From the NCBI RefSeq assembly GCF_014191495.1, contig NZ_JACHWR010000002.1, positions 248,001 through 312,000 of the forward strand: DNA of 64,000 nt. The letters run 5' to 3'. This DNA comes from Nocardioides soli (GTDB lineage Bacteria > Actinomycetota > Actinomycetes > Propionibacteriales > Nocardioidaceae). Position 1 is the first letter of the stretch, and every line of letters starts with the position of its first letter. The notes under the pieces are model-generated. The model had not been told where the DNA came from, did not search any database, and saw only the letters and a list, made by a program, of their open reading frames with translations. The position numbers and the translations under genes were made by a program. This document shows positions 42,474 to 50,051 of the stretch, piece by piece.

Positions 42474-42565
42474 AATCCGCAGTCACGCGGCCGGACGGCC
42501 GTCGGTTCCGGGACTGAGTGACTCGCTGCGGGGTGTCCTGACGGGCCTGGGCCCATGGAGGAACC

Positions 42566-43735
42566 ATGTTCACTACGTCGCGGTTCTCCCGACGTCTGAA
42601 GGTGTCCAGCGTGATCGCGGGTGCCTGTCTGCTGTCTCTCGTCGCGTCGGCCTGCGGGGCCGGTCCCAACTCCACGGACGCCTCGGGGTCGACGTCGTTC
42701 GAGGAGGCCGCGACCAAGACCTCGGACCAGCTGGCCGACATCTACGACCAGCTCGACGGCCTCGGCGAGAGCGAGCGGAAGGCCGAGCTGATCGAGCTGG
42801 CGAAGGAGGAGGACGGCCCGATCGTCTGGTACACGGCCGCCGCCGACGACGACACCGCGCCGCTGATCAAGAAGTTCAAGGAGGAGACCGGTATCGACGT
42901 CCAGGTCTATCGGGCATCGTCCGCGACGGTCCTCGCCAAGACGATGGAGGAGGCCAAGGCCGGCCGCATCCGCGGTGACGTCCTCAACTTCTCCGGGCTC
43001 GACCCGACGATCGCGTCCAACGAGAGCCTGTACGCCGACCTGGAGACGCCGCTGGCCGACCAGATGGTGGAGGGCACGGTCCACGACGACTGGATCGCCG
43101 ACCAGCTGTACCCGTTCATCGTCGCCTGGAACACCGAGCGCTACCAGGGGAAGTCGCCCGAGACGTTCAAGGACGTGCTGACGGCGTTCGGCGACGGCGA
43201 GCTGGCGTTCGAGGCCACCGACTCCAACTGGCTCTTCGGCGTGGTCCAGCTGCTGCAGGAGCAGGAGGGCGTGAGTGAGCAGGAGGCCATCGACATGGTG
43301 GCCGACGCCGCGCGCCGCGGCGTTCCGGTGGTCGGCCACACGCTGCTCTCCGAGCTGCTGGCGTCCGGACAGTACGTCGCCGCCGCGACCACCTATCACT
43401 ACCGGTCGGCACGTCAGGTGGAGGACGGTGCCCCCGTCGCCTGGGAGCCCCAGCCCGGCCCGGTCATCACCACGGTGTCCGGCACCGGCATCGCCGCGAC
43501 GACGAGTCGGCCCGCCTCGGCCCTGCTGTTCGTCGAGTTCCAGCTGACCGGCGAGCAGGAGTACTGGGTGGAGGCCGGCCGCACCCCCACCAACGAGAAC
43601 TACCAGGGCGGCATCCTCGGCCAGGGCTTCGACCTCTACATCCTCGACGACGATGCGCTCTACGCCGAGCTCCAGAAGTGGGACGACCTCTACGCCGAGA
43701 TGATGCAGTCGTCCGGCCGACCCGTGCGGGAGTGA
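42566..43735 (+). CDS. ABC transporter substrate-binding lipoprotein (iron/thiamine/polyamine type)
   Basis: A 389-residue binding protein with a lipoprotein signal (lipobox LVASAC, Cys about residue 30), a short Ser/Thr linker and a type 2 periplasmic-binding fold (about 85-380, GPIVWYTAAADDDTAPLIKKF). The fold is shared by Fe3+, thiamine, phosphonate and polyamine binders, so the ligand is not clear; context argues for a catabolic substrate. GGAGGAAC precedes the ATG. A hairpin follows the gene. Confidence 0.87.
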   Translation: MFTTSRFSRRLKVSSVIAGACLLSLVASACGAGPNSTDASGSTSFEEAATKTSDQLADIYDQLDGLGESERKAELIELAKEEDGPIVWYTAAADDDTAPLIKKFKEETGIDVQVYRASSATVLAKTMEEAKAGRIRGDVLNFSGLDPTIASNESLYADLETPLADQMVEGTVHDDWIADQLYPFIVAWNTERYQGKSPETFKDVLTAFGDGELAFEATDSNWLFGVVQLLQEQEGVSEQEAIDMVADAARRGVPVVGHTLLSELLASGQYVAAATTYHYRSARQVEDGAPVAWEPQPGPVITTVSGTGIAATTSRPASALLFVEFQLTGEQEYWVEAGRTPTNENYQGGILGQGFDLYILDDDALYAELQKWDDLYAEMMQSSGRPVRE

Positions 43736-43755
43736 CGCGACCAGTTCCCATCGAC

Positions 43756-43790
43756 GGGTCAGGGGTGCCTCGACGGGGCGCCCCTGACCC
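43756..43790 (+). terminator. Intra-operon hairpin after the binding-protein gene
   Basis: 14-nt arms (43756-43769 and 43777-43790) pair with one mismatch around a 7-nt loop, between the binding-protein and permease genes of one operon. It likely protects or partly terminates the transcript so that binding protein is made in excess of permease. Confidence 0.65.
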
Positions 43791-43825
43791 GGCCGCCAGC
43801 CCGTATCGATGAGAAAGCGAAGCTC

Positions 43826-45574
43826 ATGAGCTTGTCCCAATCGGTGAGCGCCCGGCCCGCGGAGCCCGCTCCGTCGCGAGCCCGAGGGCGTCGTACGCGG
43901 ATCAACCGCGCGCACCTCGCCCTGGCCGTCGTCCTCGTCCTGGTCATCGGTTACCTGGTCGCCAACCCGGTCGTCTACCTGCTGCGGGGCACCTTCCTCG
44001 GGCCCGACGGCCTGACGCTGGGCTACCTGGTCGACGCCTTCGGTCAGCCCGGCACGATCCGGATGCTGCGCGACACCGTGGTGTTCGGAGCCGGATCGGC
44101 GATCTTCGCGACCCTCATCGGCGCGACGCTGGCGTTCCTGGTCGCGCGCACCGACATCCCGTTCAAGAGCTTCGTCACCGCGGCCTCGCTCGTGCCCCTG
44201 ATCATCCCGGGCATCCTGCACACGGTGGCCTGGCTGATGCTGGTCAGCCCCAACATCGGCGCGATGAACCCCTACCTGAAGTGGGTCGGCCTCGGCTCGC
44301 TCGACATCAGCTCGATGGGCGGGATGATCTTCGTGCAGGGCCTGCACGCCGTCCCGCTGGTCTTCCTGCTGATGCTGCCCGCCTTCAAGGCGATGGACCC
44401 CACGCTCGAGGAGGCGGCGGCGATCTCGGGCTCGGGAGTGCTGGAGTCGCTGCGACGGGTCACCCTCCCGATGCTGCGGCCGGCCCTCTGGGCGGCGCTG
44501 CTCGTGACGGTCGTCAACTGCATCGAGGGCTTCGAGGTGCCCCTTCTGCTGGGCGCGCCCGAGGGCATCCAGGTGCTGTCGACGAAGATCTGGTTCGAGC
44601 TGTCGAAGTTCCCGGCGAACTACGGGGCCGCGGGCTCGTACTCCACCCTGCTCATCCTGCTGACCCTGGTCGGCAGCTATCTCTACACGCGCCTGTCGAA
44701 GAGCGGCCGCAAGTACCAGACGGTGACCGGCAAGGGGTACCGCCCGCGCACCATCTCCCTGGGTCCGTGGAAGTGGCTCGGGGGCGCGTTCGTCGCGGTG
44801 TACTTCTTCCTGGCCGTGGTCGCTCCCACCGCGATCCTGCTCTGGGTCTCGACGCAGCCGTACTTCCGGCGCCCGCGCGTCGAGCACCTGGCCGACTTCA
44901 GCCTGGACCACTACCGGCGGATCTTCGAGAACCCCGTCGTCCCGCGAGCGCTCTTCAACTCCCTGTGGCTCAGTGGTGCGGCCGCGACGATCGTGATGCT
45001 CCTGATGGCCGTGGCCGCGTGGGTCGTGATCCGGACCCGGCTCCCGGGCCGCTGGGCCCTCGACGGGTTGGCGTTCGTGCCGCTCGCTCTGCCCGGCGTC
45101 GTGCTCGGTGTGGCCCTGATCTTCGTCTACCTGCGCTCGCCGATCCCGGTCTACGGGACGATCTGGATCCTGCTGCTGGCCTACATCACGCTCTACATCC
45201 CCTACGGCATGCGCTACGCGTCGAGCGCGATGTACCAGATCGGCGGGGAGCTGGAGGAGGCCTCGGCGATCTCGGGCGCCGGCCTGTTCGAGACGCTGCG
45301 CCGGATCGACCTGCCGCTGCTAGCACCGGGACTGCTCGGGGGATGGATCTTCATCGTCGTCTCCGCGATGAGGCAGCTCTCGACGTCGCTCCTGGTCTAC
45401 TCGCCGGGCAACGAGGTGCTCCCGGTGGTGATCTGGGCGCAGTACTCCGACGGGCAGTTCGGGGCGCTGGCCGCCATCGGCACCTTGATGATCGCGGTCC
45501 TGGTCACGCTGGTGATGCTGCTGCTGCTCGTCGGGCGGCGCTCCCGCCGGGGGATCAGCCTCGACGCCATGTGA
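43826..45574 (+). CDS. Fused ABC permease with two transmembrane domains (FbpB/ThiP-like)
   Basis: A 582-residue permease with two BPD-type halves (about 70-275 and 345-570), each with six helices and its own EAA loop (AAAISGSGVLESLRRVTLPML and ASAISGAGLFETLRRIDLPLL patterns). This fused form is typical of Fe3+ and thiamine importers. It works with the binding protein and ATPase encoded on either side. ATG at 43826. Confidence 0.9.
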   Translation: MSLSQSVSARPAEPAPSRARGRRTRINRAHLALAVVLVLVIGYLVANPVVYLLRGTFLGPDGLTLGYLVDAFGQPGTIRMLRDTVVFGAGSAIFATLIGATLAFLVARTDIPFKSFVTAASLVPLIIPGILHTVAWLMLVSPNIGAMNPYLKWVGLGSLDISSMGGMIFVQGLHAVPLVFLLMLPAFKAMDPTLEEAAAISGSGVLESLRRVTLPMLRPALWAALLVTVVNCIEGFEVPLLLGAPEGIQVLSTKIWFELSKFPANYGAAGSYSTLLILLTLVGSYLYTRLSKSGRKYQTVTGKGYRPRTISLGPWKWLGGAFVAVYFFLAVVAPTAILLWVSTQPYFRRPRVEHLADFSLDHYRRIFENPVVPRALFNSLWLSGAAATIVMLLMAVAAWVVIRTRLPGRWALDGLAFVPLALPGVVLGVALIFVYLRSPIPVYGTIWILLLAYITLYIPYGMRYASSAMYQIGGELEEASAISGAGLFETLRRIDLPLLAPGLLGGWIFIVVSAMRQLSTSLLVYSPGNEVLPVVIWAQYSDGQFGALAAIGTLMIAVLVTLVMLLLLVGRRSRRGISLDAM

Positions 45575-45616
45575 CCGGACCCCACCCAGACCGTGTGACA
45601 ACGAAGGAAGAAGACC

Positions 45617-46720
45617 ATGCTTGAGATCACTGGGCTGACGAAGGTGTACGCCTCGAAGCAGAAGCAGCGGTTCGGCCGGGAGCGTGCCGTCGACAGGGTC
45701 AGCCTGACCGTCGGCCAGGGCGAGTTCTTCACGCTGCTGGGGCCGTCCGGCTGCGGGAAGACCACGATGCTGCGCAGCGTCGGCGGCCTCGAGTCGCCGA
45801 CCGAGGGGACCATCGTCGTCGACGACCGGACGCTGTTCTGCTCCGACCAGGGCGTGGACGTGCCCGCCAACAAGCGGCACCTGGGCATGGTCTTCCAGTC
45901 CTACGCCATCTGGCCGCACATGTCCGTGTTCCAGAACGTCGCCTACCCGCTGATCTCGGGACGTCGCAAGACGCCCGCCGCCGAGGTCAAGGAGCGGGTC
46001 GGGGAGACGCTGGAGATCATGGGGCTGGGCGATCTGGCCAGCCGCGGCGCGACCGACCTCTCCGGCGGCCAGCAGCAGCGACTCGCGCTGGCCCGGGCCC
46101 TCGTCTACCGGCCGCCGCTGCTGCTGCTGGACGAGCCGCTGTCGAACCTGGACGCCAAGCTGCGGGAGAGCATGCGCAAGGAGCTGATCCGGCTGCAGCG
46201 CGAGCTCGGGCTCACGGTCCTCTACGTGACGCACGACCAGGACGAGGCCCTGGCGATGTCCAGCGTCGTCGCGGTCATGAGCGAGGGTCGCGTGGAGCAG
46301 CTCGGCACGCCCCGGGAGATCTACGAGAAGCCGACGAACTGGTTCGTCGCGGACTTCATCGGCTCCGCCAACTTCATGGAAGGCGGCATCGTCGGCCGGG
46401 GCGAGGCGGCCGACGAGGTCGTGGTCGAGACGCCGCTGGGCCGGCTGGCGGCGACCGGGAACGGCGTCGACGCGGCGTCCGACGCGAAGGTCAACGTCAT
46501 GGTGCGGCCGGAGCGGATCCGGGTCTCGCTGGAAGCCGGGAGCGCCGGTCAGCAGGGTGTGGTCCGCAACGCGGTCTACCAGGGCGACGTCATCGACTAC
46601 GACATCGAGGTCCGTGGCGCGCTGCTGCGGATCAAGAGCGGCCCCGACCTGTACGTCACCCCCGGCACGGAGGTGGCGGTGCGGGTGACGGACCAGCGCT
46701 GCGTCCTCGTGGGGGACTGA
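45617..46720 (+). CDS. ABC transporter ATPase with TOBE domain (FbpC/PotA-like)
   Basis: A 367-residue ATPase. Walker A is GPSGCGKTT, the signature is LSGGQQQRL, Walker B is LLLLDEPLSNLD and the switch is in THDQDEA. A C-terminal TOBE domain (about 285-365) is present, usual for polyamine, iron and sugar importers. It begins 42 bp after the permease gene and ends the operon, converging on the next MFS gene. Confidence 0.93.
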   Translation: MLEITGLTKVYASKQKQRFGRERAVDRVSLTVGQGEFFTLLGPSGCGKTTMLRSVGGLESPTEGTIVVDDRTLFCSDQGVDVPANKRHLGMVFQSYAIWPHMSVFQNVAYPLISGRRKTPAAEVKERVGETLEIMGLGDLASRGATDLSGGQQQRLALARALVYRPPLLLLDEPLSNLDAKLRESMRKELIRLQRELGLTVLYVTHDQDEALAMSSVVAVMSEGRVEQLGTPREIYEKPTNWFVADFIGSANFMEGGIVGRGEAADEVVVETPLGRLAATGNGVDAASDAKVNVMVRPERIRVSLEAGSAGQQGVVRNAVYQGDVIDYDIEVRGALLRIKSGPDLYVTPGTEVAVRVTDQRCVLVGD

Positions 46721-46765
46721 CCCGGCCCGTCCGGATCCCGCATCGGTGGCTCCGCGACCGCCGCC

Positions 46766-48058
46766 TCAGGTGTCCGACGCCGCGGCCCGTACGCGACCCT
46801 GGTCCCGGAACCCGGCCAGCCGCCGGCCCGTCCAGATCGTGGCGGCCCCGAGCAGCACGCCCGCCACGGGGAACGCGGCCGCCAGGCCGATCGTGACGGA
46901 GAGGGCACCGAAGACCAGCGGCTGGACGACCTGGGCGGACCGGTTGGCGAGCATCCGCAGGCCGACGGCCGTGCCGCGGTTGGTCGTCTCGCGGCCGGCG
47001 AGGAGCTGGACGGTGATCGGCGGGTTCGCTCCCAGGCCGACGCCGATCATCAGCGCGGCGGCCACCAGGAAGGCCGGGCTGGTGGTGATCGGGGTGACGG
47101 CGATCCCGAGCACCGCCATCCAGGTGCTCCAGATCAGCGGCCGGACGACGCCGAACCGGCGGACCAGCCCGCCGAGCACCATCCGGACGGCCAGGGACGA
47201 GACGCCGATGCAGGAGAGCAGCACGCCGATCAGCGCGATGCCGACCCCGTGCCCCTCGAGGTAGAGGGGGTAGAAGGAGGTGCGCAACGACTGGACGAAG
47301 ATGTTGACGAAGCTCGAGGCCATCACGCCGATGACGACGGCGTTGGAGAGCGATCCGCGCAACGCGGTGAGCATGCCGACCTTCCGCGTCGCGTCGTGGT
47401 CGGCCGGCGGGCGGGGCTCGACCTCGCGCAGGCTGGCCGGCACCAGGAAGCCCGCGGCGGCCGCGGTGAGGATCATGACGAAGCAGACGACGTTGAGCAG
47501 CTGGAACCCGATCGCGGCGTACAGCCACGCGACCGCGACCGGGCCGGCGGCCAGGCCGACGCCCCAGGAGAGCGAGAAGAGCGAGAGCTGGCGCTCGGCG
47601 TGCCGGCCGTCGCCGACCCGCGTGATCATCTCCTGCAGCACCAGCCAGACCCACATCTGGAACAGGCCCTGGACGAACATCAGCGCCGCCATCGCGAGGA
47701 CCGAGGTGGTGACCACGAAGCCGCCGATGGTGATGGCGAGCCCGACCATCGACACGATCAGCACCCGTCGGGAGTCGAACCGGTCGAGCAGGTAGCCGCT
47801 GGGCACCGCCAGCACGAGCCCGGCGACCGAGGAGCCGGCGACGGCGATGCCGATGACGAGGTCGGAGGCGCCGAGATCCCCCATCCGCAGGGGGTAGAAG
47901 AGCCGGACCGACTGTGGCGCCAGCCAGTAGATCAGCGTGCCGAAGGAGACCCAGGCCCACCGCGACCGCAGCCCGGCGGAGTCGAGCAGCCGGCCCGCCA
48001 GGCCCGGTGCCGTCACGGCGCCTCGGGGTCGCCGGTCCGCATCGGTGGTCTCGCTCAC
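46766..48058 (-). CDS. MFS transporter, coupled to the decarboxylase-like gene
   Basis: A 430-residue major facilitator with 12 helices (about residues 28-415), motif-A-like SGYLLDRFDSRRV and a long central loop (about 195-220). The GTG start overlaps the stop of the 4,5-dihydroxyphthalate-decarboxylase-like gene upstream. Translational coupling suggests it imports the substrate, or exports the product, of that protein; direction is not readable from sequence. Confidence 0.83.
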   Translation of the reverse strand: MSETTDADRRPRGAVTAPGLAGRLLDSAGLRSRWAWVSFGTLIYWLAPQSVRLFYPLRMGDLGASDLVIGIAVAGSSVAGLVLAVPSGYLLDRFDSRRVLIVSMVGLAITIGGFVVTTSVLAMAALMFVQGLFQMWVWLVLQEMITRVGDGRHAERQLSLFSLSWGVGLAAGPVAVAWLYAAIGFQLLNVVCFVMILTAAAAGFLVPASLREVEPRPPADHDATRKVGMLTALRGSLSNAVVIGVMASSFVNIFVQSLRTSFYPLYLEGHGVGIALIGVLLSCIGVSSLAVRMVLGGLVRRFGVVRPLIWSTWMAVLGIAVTPITTSPAFLVAAALMIGVGLGANPPITVQLLAGRETTNRGTAVGLRMLANRSAQVVQPLVFGALSVTIGLAAAFPVAGVLLGAATIWTGRRLAGFRDQGRVRAAASDT

Positions 48059-49041
48059 CGGCGCACGTAGCGCGGCGGCTCTTGCATCGTGGTCGGGTGG
48101 AAGATCTCCTCGAGCGTGAGCGGCTCCGGCAGGATGCCCTGCTCGACCGAGTAGCGGATCAGCGTCTCGACCGCCGTCCGGGACCCTTCCGCGTCGTAGC
48201 CGAACGGATCCTCCCCCATCAGCGCCACCTGCTGCTCGTAGGCGTCCTGCGCCCAGGCCAGGCAGATCTTGCGGGGGTCCTTGATGGCGTCCAGCGCCAG
48301 GTCCTTGGAGGCGCGGAACGCGCGCAGCACCTCGTAGGGCAGCCAGGCGTTCTGGTCGACGATGTCGCGGCGCACGGCCACCGTGTGCATGACCGGGAAG
48401 ATCCCGGTGTTGGTGAAGTACTCCACCTCGGCGGCGCGCGCGTCGGTGAAGAGCCGACGCAGGCCGCCCGGTGTGCCCAGTACGGCGGGGGTCTCGGGAT
48501 AGATCAGGGCGTCGATCTCGCCCCGGCAGGCCAGGTCGACGATCGAGGTTCCCGGGGCGACCTGGTGGATGCGGTACGCCGCGGGCAGGTTCTCCATGCC
48601 CGCGGTGTCGGCGTCCTGGATGACCCACTCCACGCTGCCCAGGTCCAGTCCGTAGTGGTCCTGGAGGATGCCCCGGGTCCACACGCCGGCGGAGTTCGTC
48701 CAGGTGCGCAGGCCGATCCGCTTGCCGTTGAGCTCGCTCGGCGCCGCGATCGGGGAGCCCTCGGGCACGAAGACGAACGAGTGCCGGAAGCGGCGGTGCG
48801 GGAAGGCCGGGACGGCCACGAACTCACCGGGCTGCCGGGCCTGGATCGACAGGAGGGCCCCGAAGGACACCTCGGACACGTCGAACTCTCGCCGCCGGAA
48901 CATCCGCCAGTGCCGCTCCGGGGAGGAGAACGTCAGGGCGCGGGTCTCGACGCCCTGGATGCCGACCGCACCGGTGAGCAGCCCCCGGTTCAGGTCCGAG
49001 TCGCCCAGCGCGAGGCTCAGGCTCAGCAGTGACTTTCCCAT
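48055..49041 (-). CDS. 4,5-dihydroxyphthalate decarboxylase-like protein (periplasmic-binding fold, cytoplasmic)
   Basis: A 328-residue protein close in pattern to Pht5-type decarboxylases: LSLSLALGDSDLNRGLLTG at the N-terminus, SSPERHWRMFRRREFDVSE, FVAVPAFPHRRFRHSFVFV, and the GKRIGLRTWTNSAGVWTRG segment. These share the fold of ABC binding proteins and are often misnamed as such. No signal peptide or lipobox is present, which favours an enzyme over a binding protein. ATG at 49041 has AAGGAG 11 nt upstream; the GTG at 49053 overlaps that ribosome site. Confidence 0.75.
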   Translation of the reverse strand: MGKSLLSLSLALGDSDLNRGLLTGAVGIQGVETRALTFSSPERHWRMFRRREFDVSEVSFGALLSIQARQPGEFVAVPAFPHRRFRHSFVFVPEGSPIAAPSELNGKRIGLRTWTNSAGVWTRGILQDHYGLDLGSVEWVIQDADTAGMENLPAAYRIHQVAPGTSIVDLACRGEIDALIYPETPAVLGTPGGLRRLFTDARAAEVEYFTNTGIFPVMHTVAVRRDIVDQNAWLPYEVLRAFRASKDLALDAIKDPRKICLAWAQDAYEQQVALMGEDPFGYDAEGSRTAVETLIRYSVEQGILPEPLTLEEIFHPTTMQEPPRYVRR

Positions 49042-49154
49042 GGCAGAGCTCACTCCTTGCTTCCTTCTCGCTCACTCCCTGCCGGTCCCGGTGGCTCCCC
49101 GGGCCCGTCCGGGCAGATGATTGTCCTGGCTAACTAACGCCGTCGAGGCAGAAT

Positions 49155-49170
49155 GTACACGATGGGATAC
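49155..49170. promoter_or_regulatory. Operator-like element near the decarboxylase-like gene (site D2)
   Basis: GTACAC-GATG-GGATAC follows the half-site/4-bp-spacer pattern with more mismatches. It lies 114 bp from the decarboxylase-like gene start and 38 bp from site D1 in the same divergent region. Confidence 0.35.
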
Positions 49171-49207
49171 AGGGCGTCGCCGACCGATGATTCGGCGGCC
49201 GACCTTG

Positions 49208-49223
49208 GTGTACGCTCGCATAC
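49208..49223. promoter_or_regulatory. Operator-like element upstream of the molybdenum hydroxylase genes (site D1)
   Basis: GTGTAC-GCTC-GCATAC, 24 bp before the GTG start of the FAD subunit gene. The right side (GCATACATTC, then ATGT) is almost identical to the corresponding part of site A (33869-33882). Confidence 0.55.
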
Positions 49224-49247
49224 ATTCATGTCTGATCGACCCGCGAG

Positions 49248-50051
49248 GTGATTCCGCTGCTCCCGACGTTCCGACTCTCGCGGCCGGCCACGCTCCCCGA
49301 GGCCTTCGACCTGCTCGCCGACGACGGCATCGCCTACGTCGGCGGCACCGAGCTCGTGGCCGCCATGCAGCTGGGGCTGGTCTCGCCGGCCCACCTCGTG
49401 GACCTGAAGCGGATCCCCGCGCTCGGCGGGATCCGGCTCGAGGGAGAGGTGCTGGTCATCGGTTCTGCGGTCCGGCATGTCGAGGTTGCGGACTCCGAGC
49501 TCGTACGTCGCTCGGCCCCGATCCTCGCTCGGGCCTGCGCGGAGCTGGGCAACGCCCGCGTGCGCGCGACGGGCACCGTCGGCGGCAATCTGTGCTTCGC
49601 CGACCCGCGCTCCGACGTGGCCACCGCCCTCTTCGCGCTCGGTGCGCGGGTGCGGCTCCGCTCCGCCGACGGCGAGCGGGTGCTGCCGATCGACGAGTTC
49701 GTCCTCGGTGCGATGGACGTGGACCTCGACGAGGGAGAGCTGCTCGACTCGGTGCTCGTCCCGGTGACCGTCGCGCCCCAGGTCTACCTGCGGCACCAGC
49801 CGACCGAGTACCCCACGATCGCGGTTGCGTTGGTCTCCGACCCGGAGGGCCTGCGGGTCACGGTCGGCGCGGTCGGGGAGATCCCGCAGCGCTTCGCCGC
49901 CCCGTCGCTCGACGAGCTGGACGTCGAGGCGATCCTCCCCGAGCTGGAGGTCATCGAGGACCTCAACGGCTCGGAGTCCTACAAGCGCCACCTGGTGGGT
50001 GTGTTCGTCCGTCGCGCCGCTGCCGAGCTGAAGGAGTCGAACGATGCCTGA
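49248..50051 (+). CDS. Molybdenum hydroxylase FAD-binding subunit (CoxM/XdhB-like)
   Basis: A 267-residue FAD_binding_5 plus CO-dehydrogenase flavoprotein C-terminal domain. FAD motifs are the VGGTEL segment (about 31-36) and ATGTVGGNLCFADPRSDV (about 105-123). It passes electrons from the FeS clusters to the acceptor. It overlaps the start of the catalytic subunit gene by 8 bp. The GTG start is chosen by its position after GAGG; the upstream stretch is the operator region. Confidence 0.9.
   Translation: MIPLLPTFRLSRPATLPEAFDLLADDGIAYVGGTELVAAMQLGLVSPAHLVDLKRIPALGGIRLEGEVLVIGSAVRHVEVADSELVRRSAPILARACAELGNARVRATGTVGGNLCFADPRSDVATALFALGARVRLRSADGERVLPIDEFVLGAMDVDLDEGELLDSVLVPVTVAPQVYLRHQPTEYPTIAVALVSDPEGLRVTVGAVGEIPQRFAAPSLDELDVEAILPELEVIEDLNGSESYKRHLVGVFVRRAAAELKESNDA

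Noticed and set aside
48055..49041. ABC transporter substrate-binding protein (common automatic label)
   Set aside because: No signal peptide or lipobox, no adjacent permease or ATPase, and motifs match dihydroxyphthalate decarboxylase-like proteins better.
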